From Diphasiastrum complanatum (Eukaryota; Streptophyta; Lycopodiopsida; Lycopodiales; Lycopodiaceae), in NCBI GenBank assembly GCA_029204225.1, contig CM055110.1, positions 45,284,267-45,348,266 of the forward strand: a DNA stretch of 64,000 nt, written 5' to 3'. Shown piece after piece: positions 1 to 10,896 of this stretch; positions within the stretch are counted from its first letter, which is position 1; every line of letters begins with the position of its first letter. Made by a program: the position numbers and the translations under genes. Below the pieces are notes generated by a model, which saw nothing but the letters and a program-made list of their open reading frames with translations, made no database searches and was not told the DNA's origin.

Positions 1-299
1 TACCTGAGGGCAAACTACTCTATTCTCTCTCTACTCAAGGAGATGAGCTTAATTTGCCTTATAATTTTCATGAAGTACTTCTCTTACATGTGTGCATCTA
101 TCTTTGCCTCTTTGCCTTAGATTTTGACATAGATCTTGGATTTCAATCTAGTGTTGATCTAAAGTGCATAAGCTTGACTTAGGAGATCATTTACACACAT
201 TAGGGCATTCTCACATGTGTGAAATTTCATCTATGGGTCCCTTCTATTGGAATCTAGTGAGAGACTATCACCTCCGACTATTCTATTTGAAAGGTTAGA

Positions 300-1205
300 A
301 TGGAGTCAATCTTGATACTCCAAGATGTGATGGACATTGTACTTGGGATTGAGGAGGAGCCTCAAGTCTTTCCACAAGTACAAAAGTATAAGAAGAGAGC
401 TAGGATGGTTGTCCATCATATCAAAATGAATGTCTCTAATGAGATTTTGAGGGAGATTGGTGCTTGCACTTCGGCCAAGGATGCTTGGGATACTCTCAAA
501 GCAATCTATGAGGCCAATAATACTTCAAGATTTCTCACTCTTAGAAATCAAATCTTCCAAAGTTCTCAAAAGAGTGATGAGAGTGTTTATAATTATCTTT
601 TGAGAGTGAAAGATACTCATAGGGAGCTTGCTTGTATTGGAGATTCCATAAAGCAAAGTGAGCTAGTCCAAGTCATACTTAATGGCTTGAGAGATGAGTA
701 TGAGAACCTTGTCCAATCCTATGCTATCAAGGAGGATATACCTACTTTGGAGGCTTTGCAAGGAGTGCTAATAGCTGAAGAATCAAGGCATGAGAACAAG
801 CTATTAAGGATGGAGAAGTTATCACTCAATCATAATAGTGATGGCAAAGCTTTTTTTGCCAAGCACAAAGGGAGGAGCAGAAAGCAACACCAACACTTTT
901 CCAAGGACAACGCTAAAGATAAAGACCAAAATGGAGAGGAGGAGGACACCTCTCATGCTTCTACCTCAAAAAAGAAGAAGCATATCAAATGTTTTTTTTT
1001 GTGGCAAGAAGGGTCACTATGTTGCAAACTGCTTAAAGAAGAAGAATCAATTCAAGCAAGCCACATATCAAATGAGAAAGAAGAATCTATTGCAAGTGAT
1101 GGAGAGGGATCTTTTATGGTCTCTAGTTTTTCATCTACACCTTTCAAGAAGGATGGATCTTGGTACATTGATAGTGGATCATCATCACATATGTGTAGCT
1201 CCTAG
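300..1205 (+). pseudogene. gag: Element A gag and start of protease
   Basis: The 301-codon frame begins with a UBN2-type copia gag: the motif TSAKDAWDTL near residue 60 and a nucleocapsid-like basic stretch around residues 190-225. It ends with the aspartic protease motif WYIDSGSSSHM. The CCHC zinc knuckle (CFFCGKKGHY, with a later C) is present in the DNA but in another frame: a run of nine T at about 992-1000 has one T too many, and the frame is restored before the protease. The knuckle is therefore lost from the protein. A TAG at 1203-1205 ends the frame, but the downstream ORF at 1224 is in the same phase, so gag and pol were one polyprotein. Confidence 0.88.
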
Positions 1206-2795
1206 GAGGCCTTCATATCTATTATGCCTTATGGAGGAGCTAAGAAGACTATCTATACAACAAATGACCAAGAATGCAATATTGAAGGCATAGGGAGTAT
1301 TCCCTTGAAGACCTCATCTTCCAAAGTTCTTTCTCTCAACAAGGTTCTTTTTGTGCCTAATCTTACAAAGAACCTCATAAGTGTTGGCCAACTACTTGAT
1401 GGTGGCCTTGATGTGAAATTCGATATTGATACTTGTATTATCAAGAGAAATGATGAGATCCTTGCACAAGGATCAAGATTTGGAGGCATATACAAGCTTG
1501 ATCCAAGAGAGAGTTTTGATATTGCTTATGTGACAAAGCTTTCGAAGGAGGAGTTATGGCATAGGAGGTTGGGACATCCCAACTACAAATCCATGCTTTC
1601 TATGAGCAAAGAAGCCAAGGCTATTGGCTTACCAAAGAATCTTTCCAAGGAGATCAAGCCATGTGAGGCTTGTGCTATTGCAAAATCACACAAGAAAGCA
1701 TATCAAAGATCCTCCATCAAAAGCACACATCCTTTGGAGTTGATACACTCGGATGTGCACTTTTCATCATCCAAAAGCAAGGGAGGAGCCACTTGCTTTG
1801 TGACATTTATTGATGATTTTACAAGATACACATGGCTATATCTTCTTTCTTCAAAATCCATGGTGTATGAGCACTTCCTTGTATTCAAAGCATATATTGA
1901 GAACCAATTCTCATTGAAGATCAAGGCTTTGAGGTGTGATGGAGGAGAAGAGTACATCTCCAACAAATTCCATGACTATTGTGAGAAAGAGGACATTAAA
2001 AGAGAGTTCTCTTGTGCTTACTCACCTTCTCAAAATGGAGTGGCTGAGAGGAAAAATAGATCCTTGTGCGAGTGTGAAAAAGCCATAAGGATTGAAGCAT
2101 CTTTGCCTAAAGACTTTTGGGGAGAGGCTATAAATTGTGCAAACTATCTTTGCAATAGGCTCCCACATCTTGCTCTTGAAGGAAGGAAACCACATGAGGT
2201 CTTATTCAAAAAGAAGCCTAAGGTTGATTACCGTAGAGTATTTGGCACTATTTGCTTTGCACACATTCCCTTGGAAACAAGGAAGAAAGATGATCCATGC
2301 TCTAGCAAAGGGATCATGGTTGGATTTTCATCCACCAAAAAGGCTTATAGAATCTTTGTGCTCTCTACTTCACAAGTGATTGAAAGTAGAGATGTTATAT
2401 TCCATGAAGATCAACATCCATCACTTGAAGGGGCCGAGATCAAGCTACCTCAAGATCCATCACCTATCATGCCTATTGAAGACAATCAAGAGATGTTGGG
2501 TTCGAGATTTGAGGAGGAGTCTCCTTGGGTTTTCACACCTAGGAGGACATCAAGAGAGAGATCCGAGCCTAAGGGACTCTCTTATGATGACAAAGGCAAG
2601 CAAGTGGAGCTTGATTCCACCAATTTTGCATATTTCATCTCACATGAAGAGCCAAAGGATGTTGAAGAAGCACTCAATACCAAGGAGTGGTATGAGGCCA
2701 TGAAGCAAGAATATGATGCATTGATCACCAACTCCACTTGGGAACTTGTGGATCCTCCATCCAACAAGCACAGTGGAACCAAGTGGATATTTTGA
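1206..2795 (+). pseudogene. pol: Element A protease remainder, integrase and RT start
   Basis: Same phase as the gag frame, continuing after a single TAG. It contains the gag-pre-integrase zinc-binding segment (HRRLGHPNYKS, then CEACAIAKSHK) and the integrase core with the acidic residues of HSDVH and CDGGEEY and the Glu of ERKNRS. The linker leads into the RT_2 N-terminus (ALNTKEWYEAMKQEYDAL; NSTWELV). The frame stops at a TGA (2793-2795) just after GTKWIF, where the family normally continues into the Lys-rich start of the RT fingers. Integrase function would need HHCC plus D,D,E; all are visible, but the protein is cut from its RT. Confidence 0.88.
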
Positions 2796-3612
2796 ATCAA
2801 GTATAATCAAGATGGCACCATCAACAAGTACAAGGCAAGATTATGTGCCAAGGGATTTGCTCACTGTCCGTGGACTTGATTATGAAGAGACCTTTGCACC
2901 CGTTGCAAAGATGGTGACAATAAGGATTTTTATATCTTTTGCTACCTATTTCAAGTGGAAGGTGTTCCAATTGGATGTTTCCAATGCATTTCTCAATGGA
3001 TATCTTGAAGAGAAAATCTATATGGAACAACCTCAAGGATTCATCAAGGATGAATCAAAAGTGTGCTTGCTCTTCAAAAGTCCTTATGGACTCAAGCAAG
3101 CACTAAGACCTTGGCATGAAAGACTCAACTCTCTTAGTGACTATGATCCTTCCATGTATATCAAGTTTGTTGCTAGTGATATTGTTATTCTTCTCATTTA
3201 TGTAGATGACATTATCCTTTGTGGAAGTTGTATCAGATTGGTTGAAGAGACCAAAATAGCACTTGGAAAAGAGTTTAAGATGCAAGATCTAGGAGAGATC
3301 CATTATATCTTAGGCCTAGAGATTGACTTTCACGATGATTATGCTTTTATATTTCAATCTAGATATGCTCTTGCTATGTTGAAAAAACTTCATATGGAAA
3401 CTTGTAAGGGCATTGATACACCAATGGAGCACATTGTAAAAGATCCTAATAAAGGTGATGAAAGATCCTTCAAGGCCATCACACTTTTTAGGAGTCTTAT
3501 TGGCTCCTTGATTTGGCTTACCATCAGTAGGCATGACTTGAGCTATTGTGTGCACAAGTTGAGCCAATCTATGCAAGATCCAAAGATCCAACATTACCCA
3601 AGAGGGCGCTAA
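2796..3612 (+). pseudogene. pol: Element A reverse transcriptase (RVT_2) core
   Basis: After the TGA the same phase continues for about 25 codons (KYKARL, AKGF). A frameshift near 2865 then moves the RT into another frame. Diagnostic motifs: DYEETFAPVAKM, FQLDVSNAFLNG, YMEQPQGF, the catalytic YVDD, and GSLIWLTISRHDLSY. Part of the segment between the KSPYGLKQA-like motif and the YVDD region is shortened: the usual stretch between WHERL and SDYDPSMY looks compressed. The frame ends at a TAA (3610-3612). Identification as copia RT is certain; the protein would be inactive. Confidence 0.9.
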
Positions 3613-4036
3613 GGTACATATTTTCATCACATGATTGTGCTTTACTTTACAAGAGTGAAGATCTATCCATCATTGGCTACTCGGATTCGGACTTTGCAAG
3701 TGATAAGATGGATTGAAAGTCCACAATTGCATATACTATCTTTTTTGGAGGAAATCTCATATCTTGGCTTTCCAAAAAGCAAGATACTATATCTCTCTCT
3801 TCTTGTGAGGCCGAGTATAAAGCACTCATTACATCAACAAAAGAAGTGCTTTAGATTAAGAGGATTCTATTGGAGCTAAAGTGCATCAAAGAGGAGGAGC
3901 TACCATTGATATATTGTGATAATATCTCGGCCCAAGCCCTTTCCAATTATCCAATATTCCATGCAAGGAACAAGCACATAGAAGTGGCACACCACTTTGT
4001 GAGAGAGATGAAGAAACAAAACGTTTCTATTCACAA
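3613..4036 (+). pseudogene. pol: Element A RNase H
   Basis: Read with two stops in frame, this segment gives the copia RNase H signature: GYSDSDFASD, ISWLSKKQ, SSCEAEY, then YCDN and the His-rich HARNKHIEV followed by HHFVREM. The segment stops shortly after the last motif; no C-terminal tail, polypurine tract or 3' LTR follows, because element B begins at about 4042. Confidence 0.82.
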
Positions 4037-4041
4037 AGCCT

Positions 4042-4957
4042 TGCTAGCTTTTAGCCCTCCTCCTGACACGAAAAACACAAAGACGAATGGTTCGCGAACA
4101 TGAAAGTCAAAGGAGACGAACACGAACAGTTTGCGAACACGAAAGATTCACGAACAAGAATCTTTTGCGGTCTGGCATGAGAATCTTTTGCAGTCCAGTA
4201 TGAGAAAAGGCAGACAACCAAAATGAAACCAACGATAGAAACAAAACCAACGATGGAAACGAAACCAACGATGGAAATGAAACCAACGTCATGAAACCTT
4301 CTCCTACCCTTTCACGCTCCAAAGAGTACCTGCAAGGTCATGCAAGTACCCAAAAGTACAGATGTCTGATCTGATGACATGACATCAGCACATACACTTT
4401 AGGTCGTGGCTAATCTGCCACTCTTGTAATTTCTTGGTTAGTTGTAGATGCTTAATCACTCTAATCTAAAAGCTACATAGAGCGACTATATACTTGCTAG
4501 ATGATACTTGACACCAAAAAGATAGAATACACATACAGTGTAATGAAGTAGTCTGATGCTAGTAAGCAATCAAGACGAAATTACAGAATACATGTCCGCC
4601 TGTGTGCGAAGACAATTCTGTCTAGGATTTGTAGATCCAACTGTCTGCTAGTAAAGTGAGATCATTACTCGTGAGAGAACCGTGTTTCTCCCACGCCAAC
4701 GCACTGCATGGATTTGCATGTAGTGCTTGAAGAATAAGAGAAAAGATCAATACAGATGATTTTCTTGTTGTGTCTGATCTCGAATGCAAATGTGTCTGCT
4801 GCTATTCATGTGTCTAAGTTTTCTTGTTCATTTCAATTCCGCACCTTGGTTGAAATCGCATCTGAATTCCATACGAATCATATTGAGTCGTGCTTGAGTG
4901 GTGGTTGTGACCATTTCGCAACTGTTTCCCGATTTTCTTCTTGATCGACTCTCTTCA
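4042..4957 (+). repeat. 5' LTR of element B
   Basis: The 3' boundary is firm: it ends in CA at 4957, immediately before the primer-binding site. The 5' boundary is set at the TG at 4042, because the sequence from about 4033 recurs at 7657-7980 and element A coding sequence ends there. It includes short GCGAACACGAA-type repeats between about 4085 and 4165. No second complete copy exists in the window, so the length of about 916 bp is an estimate. Confidence 0.6.
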
Positions 4958-4958
4958 G

Positions 4959-4970
4959 TGGTATCAGAGC
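4959..4970 (+). promoter_or_regulatory. Primer-binding site of element B (tRNA-iMet)
   Basis: TGGTATCAGAGC, the standard plant copia site complementary to the 3' end of initiator tRNA-Met. It lies directly after the LTR, with one intervening base. Confidence 0.9.
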
Positions 4971-5073
4971 CTACCAACCTTGTCATAATCTGACGTAGCC
5001 AAGAAGTTATCAGATCCAAGAGGCCAAGCATTCAGACAAACAACCATCAACAAGGGAACAGATTTCAGAAGCA

Positions 5074-5712
5074 ATGGCTTCAATCAACAGCATGTAGAGC
5101 AAGATCTGCACAATTCTTGATTCTTCAAGATCTAACTTTCTAGCTTGAAAAAATAAGACATCTTTGATACTCAAGGGGGAAGGCTTATTTCCCTGGGTGC
5201 ATGGCACAGAAGAAATGCCTACGACATCAGACAAGGAGCTACACGAATGGAGGGAGAAAAATGACAAGGCAGTAGCCTTGCTATAATCTTCCATCGAAGA
5301 TAGCCTCACACTTGACCTGGCTACACTCTCCAAAGCTAAGGAGATGTGGGATGCATTGCTCACAAGATTTCAGACGAAATCAAGAAGTCAAATCATGATG
5401 CTGGAAGATCAGATGACGAATCTACAACGGGACAGAAAAGACCTCACTTCTTTTGTGAGAAAGATGAAGGATCTATTCCTATCACTACATAACTTTGGAG
5501 CAGAGAATGCAGTGTCAACTGAGAAGCAGCTCGCATACCTGTTGAGAGCCTTACCTAGATCATTCCAGATGACAAGAACCCTGCTCATGAAAGATCCTAC
5601 CATGAACCTCAAAAAGGTGATTGTCGAGATTCGAGAGGAAGTCGAGGCCAAAGAACATCTTGATCACAAATATGGTTCTTGGGATGTGAATCAAGCTTAT
5701 AATCCTATTTAA
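5074..5712 (+). pseudogene. gag: Element B gag, N-terminal part
   Basis: The ATG at 5074 opens MASINSM, and the same phase runs through four stops to the open stretch 5344-5712. That stretch carries the copia gag pattern MWDALLTRFQ ... LSLHNFGAEN ... LLRALPRSFQ ... VIVEIREEVE. After about 5690 coding similarity ends at a TAA and roughly 300 bp of unrelated AT-rich DNA follow before the nucleocapsid resumes near 6010. That suggests an insertion within gag. Confidence 0.8.
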
Positions 5713-6015
5713 TAGGAAGGTGGGTGTATAGGAGGCCAATTTCATGTAGGTATATATAGACCCCTAGAGCCCACAAATATGGCTTGTTTATCAGCAAGAA
5801 ACTTAACCTTGGTGCCAATTACTATATCTCACAACTCTTTAGCTATTAAGGTAACTTTGGCATCTGTATATAAACAACTTTAACAGTTACTAATGATTAA
5901 AAGAATATTTAGTAGCCTAAAGGTAATCTAGTTTAATGCAATCAATAATTGTTAATTGTTAGGTATGATTCTATCATAAAGAACAATCGTGAAGATCAAA
6001 AGTTGTCATTTTGAT
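5713..6015. other. Probable insertion inside element B gag
   Basis: About 300 AT-rich bases with stops in every frame separate the capsid part of gag from its basic and zinc-knuckle part. No terminal inverted repeat or target duplication could be fixed by eye, so whether this is a MITE, a filler or decayed gag is open. Confidence 0.4.
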
Positions 6016-6046
6016 ATTAACAGTCAAGTTTCGACCCTAGGTCAAA

Positions 6047-6801
6047 TTGAATCGAATCAGTGACCAGGCCCTCTACGACAACAAGAAAAAATCCAAGAAA
6101 CAATTTAAGCCTAAGAGGGAGTCGAATCAGAGGCAGGATCACGATCAACAAGCAGAGGGAACAAACAAAGGCAACTGGAAGAGCAAAGGGAGGTTGAAGC
6201 AGCAAGGTGCAGACAAGAAGACTTGCGTGAGATGCAGAAGAGACGAGCATACGGTAGATACATGCTGGCTCAATTCCAAGATTGAGTGTATTCACTACCA
6301 CAAGAAGGGTCACACAGCCTGGATTGACGCCAGAATACGAGGAACAAATCAGCGTAGAACAGACAGGAGAATAGCAACAATTCATCCTACGTCGAGGAGC
6401 CTGAGAGCTCAAAGATGTGCAAAGAAAGAACGAACAGAAACTGTTTGACCGCCTAAAGACATGTGTGCAACGTCAACATCTGACACACATGAGGTGATTC
6501 TGGACTCAGAGCTACCTCATACTTCGTGACATCAAGACGAATAATGTCTGATTTTAGAAGTGCAGATCCTTCAAGATTCATAGTTCTTGGAGATGGATCT
6601 AGACATCAAGTGAACGATATTGGTTCACTATGGCTCAACACCAATGGCAGAGACAGACGACTCGAAGACATTCTGTTCGTGCCTACTCTACAACAAGACT
6701 TGCTATCTGTAGCAAGAATAGTAGATGCAGGGATGCGTGTGACATTTTCTAACGAAGCATGCAACGTGATTGATGCCAGTACTAGTACTCTGATCGCTTA
6801 A
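6047..6801 (+). pseudogene. gag-pol: Element B nucleocapsid and protease
   Basis: The first open stretch (6047-6448) is very basic and has one intact CCHC knuckle (CVRCRRDEHTVDTC) and a second degenerate one (CIHYHKKGHTAWID, two Cys lost). The protease follows near 6500: DSGATSYF is recognisable only across a one-base deletion near 6507. The open frame 6526-6801 then holds the rest of the protease and linker (LGDGSRHQV, DILFVPTLQQDLLSVARI). Confidence 0.78.
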
Positions 6802-6836
6802 GGTAGAAGGAAAGGAAATCTATATCATCTGAAGGT

Positions 6837-7566
6837 ATGCCTACCTATAGATTAGGTGCACAGACTCATGATGACTCACCAAACACTTTGTGGCACAGAA
6901 GACTCTACCACATGAACTCAATGGCACTTTACCCAACAAGCCATCATGGAGCGATAACAAGGGTCAGCATCTCGAATGCAACCAGTTTGACCACCTGTGA
7001 TGCATCTTTGAAGGGCAAGATGTCACGCACTCCATTCACCAAAGACTCCTACAGAATGACCAAGATTCTGGAGCTAGTGCATTCTGACATCTGCGGACCA
7101 TTCAATGTGATCTCAGTAGGAGGTTCAAAATATTATATAACCTTCATTGATGACTATAGTAAATTTGCCAGTGTGTATTTTATTTTATTTAGAATAAATC
7201 TGAAGCACTTGATAAATTCACAGAATATGTGAATTGGACTGAAAGATGACAAACAACAAAGTGAAGCAAATAAGGACAAATCGAGGTGGCGAGTACATCT
7301 CGAATCGCTTCACTGACTTTTGCAATGATCATGGCATCATTCACAGAAGAACTGCAGCCTACACACCGTAACACAACACAATGGTGTTGCTGAACGAAAG
7401 AACATGACCCTAATGGAAGCAGCCAGATGCATGATGGCCTACTCGAAGTCTCCAAGGGTACTGTAGGCTGAAGCAGTAGCTATAGCCGGATACATCCAGA
7501 ACAGGACAGGTAAGTCTGGTGTCCCTCACACGACACCACATGAGCTATGGTGGGTGAAGAAATGAA
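6837..7566 (+). pseudogene. pol: Element B integrase, N-terminal and core
   Basis: It shows LWHRRLYHMNS (zinc-binding His residues), KILELVHSDICGP with the first catalytic Asp, and ITFIDDYSKFASVYF. Stops and a frameshift occur near 7185-7250. The RGGEYISNRF segment, with the Asp replaced, and the VAERKN-like Glu motif can still be followed to PHELWW at about 7555. It is nearly the same sequence as 7985-8520 in B', so the integrase is present twice in tandem. Confidence 0.8.
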
Positions 7567-7571
7567 ATGTT

Positions 7572-7572
<1 letters not shown>

Positions 7573-7615
<43 letters not shown>

Positions 7616-7653
7616 AATATATATATAAATAAATAAATATATATATATATATA
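7573..7653. repeat. Compound microsatellite (AC)n then (AT)n/(TAAA)n
   Basis: About 35 bp of AC dinucleotides run directly into AT-rich dinucleotide and TAAA-type units. It lies exactly where element B coding sequence ends and just before the B' LTR. Confidence 0.95.
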
Positions 7654-7665
7654 ACTACAAAGCCT

Positions 7666-7980
7666 TGCTAGCTTTCAACCCTCAGCCTGACGAAGATGTT
7701 CGCGAACATGAAAGTTAGGAGACACAAAGCACGAAAAGTTTCACGAACACGAAAGTCAAAGGAAACGAAGACGAACGGTTCATGAACACGAAAGTCAAAG
7801 GAGACAAAGACAAACGGTTCGCGAACACGAACGATTCATGAACAAGAATCTTTTGTGGTCTGACACGAGAATCTTTTGTGGTCCAATACGAGAGAAGACA
7901 AATGACCAAAACGAAACCAATGATGGAAACGAAACCTTCTTTTGCCCTCCACGCTCCAAAGAGTACCAGCAAGATCATGC
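7666..7980 (+). repeat. 5' part of a second B-type LTR (element B')
   Basis: It repeats about 310 bp of 4042-4350: CTAGCTTT, the GCGAACACGAA-type units, and CACGCTCCAAAGAGTACC. It then jumps directly into integrase sequence at about 7983. The remaining 600 bp of LTR, the primer site, gag and protease are missing. Confidence 0.8.
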
Positions 7981-7982
7981 AG

Positions 7983-9027
7983 GAAAGATGTCACGCACAC
8001 CATTCATTAAAGACTCCTACAGAACGACAAAGATTCTGGAGCTAGTGCACTCTGACATCTGTGGACCATTCAACGTGATCTCAGTAGGAGGTTCAAAGTA
8101 TTATATAACCTTCATTGATGATTATAGCATATTTGCCAGAGTGTATTTCATTCAGAATAAATATAAAGCACTTGATAAATTCATAGAATATGTGAATTGG
8201 GCTGAGAGATGTACAGGAAGCAAAGTGAAGCAAATCAGAATAGATCAAGGTGGCGAATACATCTCGAATCACTTCACTGACTTCTGCAATGATCGTGGCA
8301 TCATTCACAAAAGAACTACAGCCTACACACCGTAGCACAATGGCGTTGCTGAAGGAAAGAACAGGACCCTGATGGAAGCAGGCAGATGCATGATGGCCTA
8401 CTCGAAAGCTCCAAGGGCACTGTGGGCTGAAGCAATAACTACAGTCGCATACATCTGGAACAGAACAGACAAGTTTGGTGTTCCTCACACGACACCACAT
8501 GAGCTATGGTGGGGTAGAAAGCCCAACCTGTCTCACGTCAGAATCTTTGGCTGTGTAGCTTATGCACATATTCTTGATAAGCTTCGTAAGAAGCTTGATG
8601 AGAAAGCCAAGCAGGGACAACAACTCGTCATACTACAAAGTCTACATGCCAGACACAAACATTGTGAAAACAGTGAGAGATGTCAGATTCGATGAGAGCA
8701 GGACAATGGCCAATGACGATCCTGTTAGCTACGAAGTTCTGGAGAGAGAGTACTATGATCTGTCGCCATTGACAGAGGGAGCAGAGGACGAACACAAAAA
8801 CAAAAATTTTTGAGTCGTCTCCCATTCGAACGACGAGGCAACCTGCTGCCGTAATTCCTGTAAATCAAAATGGTTCCGGACCAAGCAGAGCAGACAAGGG
8901 CAAAAGCATAGCTATTCCAAGGGGATCTCCCACAAGGTTGACAAGACCACGAAGAGCGCCAGCAAGATATGTGCCAGGCAGCTCAGCTTCCACATCAAAA
9001 GAGTTCGACAGCTTCTCCCCATAAAGA
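7983..9027 (+). pseudogene. pol: Element B' integrase and start of RT linker
   Basis: The open stretch 7985-8333 has ELVHSDICGP (Asp 1), IDQGGEYISNHF (Asp 2) and TAYTP. A TAG replaces the codon before HNGVAE (catalytic Glu motif). 8372-8690 then gives EAITTVAYIWNRT, PHELWWGRKPNLSHVRIFGC and KLDEKAK. A frameshift near 8620 shifts the continuation to 8562-8813 (VRDVRFDES), followed by a Ser/Pro/Arg-rich linker to about 9027. There homology ends and the opposite-strand element C begins. RT, RNase H and 3' LTR are absent. Confidence 0.85.
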
Positions 9028-9036
9028 ATCAGTAAC

Positions 9037-9987
9037 TCACTTATGTGTCATCATTGCCTTAGCTGCTTCGACAATGGTACGATTCTTTCTTTCAGCTACC
9101 CCATTTTGTTGAGGTGTATCAACTTGCGCAAACTCCTGTTTAATGCCATGCTCCTTGCAAAAGTTAATAAAATCTATGGAACGATACTCACCACCACGAT
9201 CTGCCATGAGTACCTTGATCTTAGCACTTGACTGATTTTCAACCAATGCTTTGAAGCATCCAAATGTGTCAGAATTCTGCTTAACGGTGTAGATCCAGGT
9301 CTTCCGTGAGTAATCATCAATGAAGGTTAGTAAATAAAATGCTTTACCAATAGACATTACCTTCATTGGCCCACATAGGTCAGAGTGTATCAACTCAAGC
9401 ACTCATTTTGCCCTTCTTGCTCCTTCTTTGTTGAATTTCTTCCTGTGTAACTTGCCTAGCATGCACTCCTTGCAAATGGACTCTTCCTTGTCATCCAAAC
9501 TAGGTAGACCTGTTACCATTTTGAGCTTACAAAGTAGCCTCAAGCTTTTGAAGTTCAAATGCCCCATGCGTCTATGCCATAAATCACTTTGTGATATAGA
9601 TGTAGATGCTAACACATTGCATTTCGTAACAACAACATTTAACTTCTACAAACCACAAGTTTTATCCCTAAAGCCATCAACAATCACCTTGAAACCCCAT
9701 TTCACATCCTTGATCTGGCATTTCTTGTCGTTGAACTCCACCTTCAACCTATGATCTGTCATTGTACCAACAGATAAAAGACTCTTCTGAAGGCCGGGAA
9801 CATACAACACATTTTTAATTACCTTCACATGTCCATCAGGAAATTGAATAGGCACTGCACCAACTCCATGAATTTGGCACTTGTCGCCGTTCGCCTGTGC
9901 AACTCTATCTGCATCATCAGTAAGCTCCAGGTTTTTGAACCATGATTTGTTGCCAATCATGTGTCTCATTGCTCCTGAGTCCACGTA
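9037..9987 (-). pseudogene. pol: Element C protease and integrase N-terminal half
   Basis: Protease: VDSGAMRHM at the start, then VLYVPGLQKSLLSVG. Pre-integrase: DLWHRRMGHLNFKSL and CKECMLGKLHRKKF. Integrase core: LELIHSDLCGPM (Asp 1), LTFIDDYSRKTW, ADRGGEYRS (Asp 2) and NGVAERKNRTIVEAAKAMM (Glu). Stops at 9646 (TAG) and 9403 (TGA) lie in the same phase as gag. The sequence ends within the first codons after the catalytic Glu motif. Confidence 0.88.
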
Positions 9988-10896
9988 TCAATGTGTATGA
10001 TCGATGAAATGTTGCGATGCTAATGCTGTCGCAAATGCCGTGCCTTGATCTTCATTATCACTATCATTATCTTCTTCGACAAAATTGGTCAACTGCTTCA
10101 CTTTGCCCCTCTTAATATCCACCTTCTTTTTGTGACAATCTCTTGCCCAATGTCCAGGCTTTTGGCAATAGAAACAATTGGCTTTCTTCTTCTTGCTTGA
10201 TGTGGATCCTTGATTGTCATCCTCCACATTCGACTTCTTGGATTGCTTCTTGTATTTATGCTTCCCTTTGGCTAGCATTGCTTGATCTTCCGATGTGGGA
10301 AGTCGAGTTTTTACCACTTCACGTCTTTGTTCCTCTTGTAGGATGATGCCATGAAGATTTTCAAATGTTGGTAGTCTCTCCCTTGAAGCAATGCCACTTG
10401 CAAACATTTGGAAATTTTTGGGTAGGCCATTTATAGTTGTGTGAACCAGCTCAACATCTCTTATTGGCTCTCCAATATCTATCAACTGGTCTCGTAACTC
10501 CTTTATTCATGTGAAATAGGACCCTATGCCCTCATTCTCCTCCATGCGAACACTTATGAATTTGGTCCTCAAAAACATCATTCGAGAGAGGTTCGCCGTT
10601 TGAAACTGTGTTTTGAGTGCATCCCAAGCACCTCTTGCTGATATAGCTTCACTGATGTGGGCAATAACATGATCTTTCACTGACAAGTTTATCAAGGATA
10701 AGGCCTACTGCGCCCTTTTGTCAAATGCACGAATATCGGCTAGAGTTGTAGCTGGCTGTTGTTCCACCCCAGTGACAATGTCCCACAGCTCCTTTTCCAT
10801 GAAAATACTTTTCATTTTGAATTTCCAAATGCTGTAATTGGATACCCTGTCCAATCTACTAGCTTCTCCAAGCACGGATTCTCCCAATCCTGCCAT
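9988..10896 (-). pseudogene. gag: Element C gag
   Basis: It begins MAGLGESVLGEASRLD at 10896. It shows YSIWKFKMKSIF and KELWDIVTGVE, then DHVIAHISEAISARGAWDAL (UBN2-type), LPTFENLHGIILQEEQRR, a Lys-rich stretch, and an intact CCHC knuckle CFYCQKPGHWARDC. Stops at 10705-10707 (TAG), 10507-10509 (TGA) and 9988-9990 (TGA) are all in one phase. The codons expected from context are Gln, Arg and Trp, each convertible to the stop by one transition, C-to-T on one or the other strand. Confidence 0.88.

Larger units (their letters stand above)
1..4036 (+). mobile_element. Ty1/copia retrotransposon A, internal region, degenerate
   Basis: Gag, protease, integrase, reverse transcriptase and RNase H segments occur in copia order on the plus strand. 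Bases 1-299 are leader-like; no primer-binding site or 5' LTR end is visible, so the element begins outside the window or its start is lost. It ends abruptly after the RNase H segment, where the LTR of element B starts at about 4042. The element is dead: stops near 1203 and 2793, frameshifts near 1000, 2865 and 3610. Its gag and integrase resemble those of element F (42,632-44,464), so both belong to one copia family. Confidence 0.9.
4042..7570 (+). mobile_element. Ty1/copia retrotransposon B, 3'-truncated
   Basis: It has a 5' LTR, primer-binding site, gag, zinc knuckles, protease and the first half of integrase, then stops in the integrase C-terminal part at a (CA)n/(TA)n microsatellite. It is followed at 7666 by the start of another copy of the same LTR (B'). 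Gag carries several stops and an insertion-like 300-bp stretch. It is a separate family from A and F. Confidence 0.82.
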
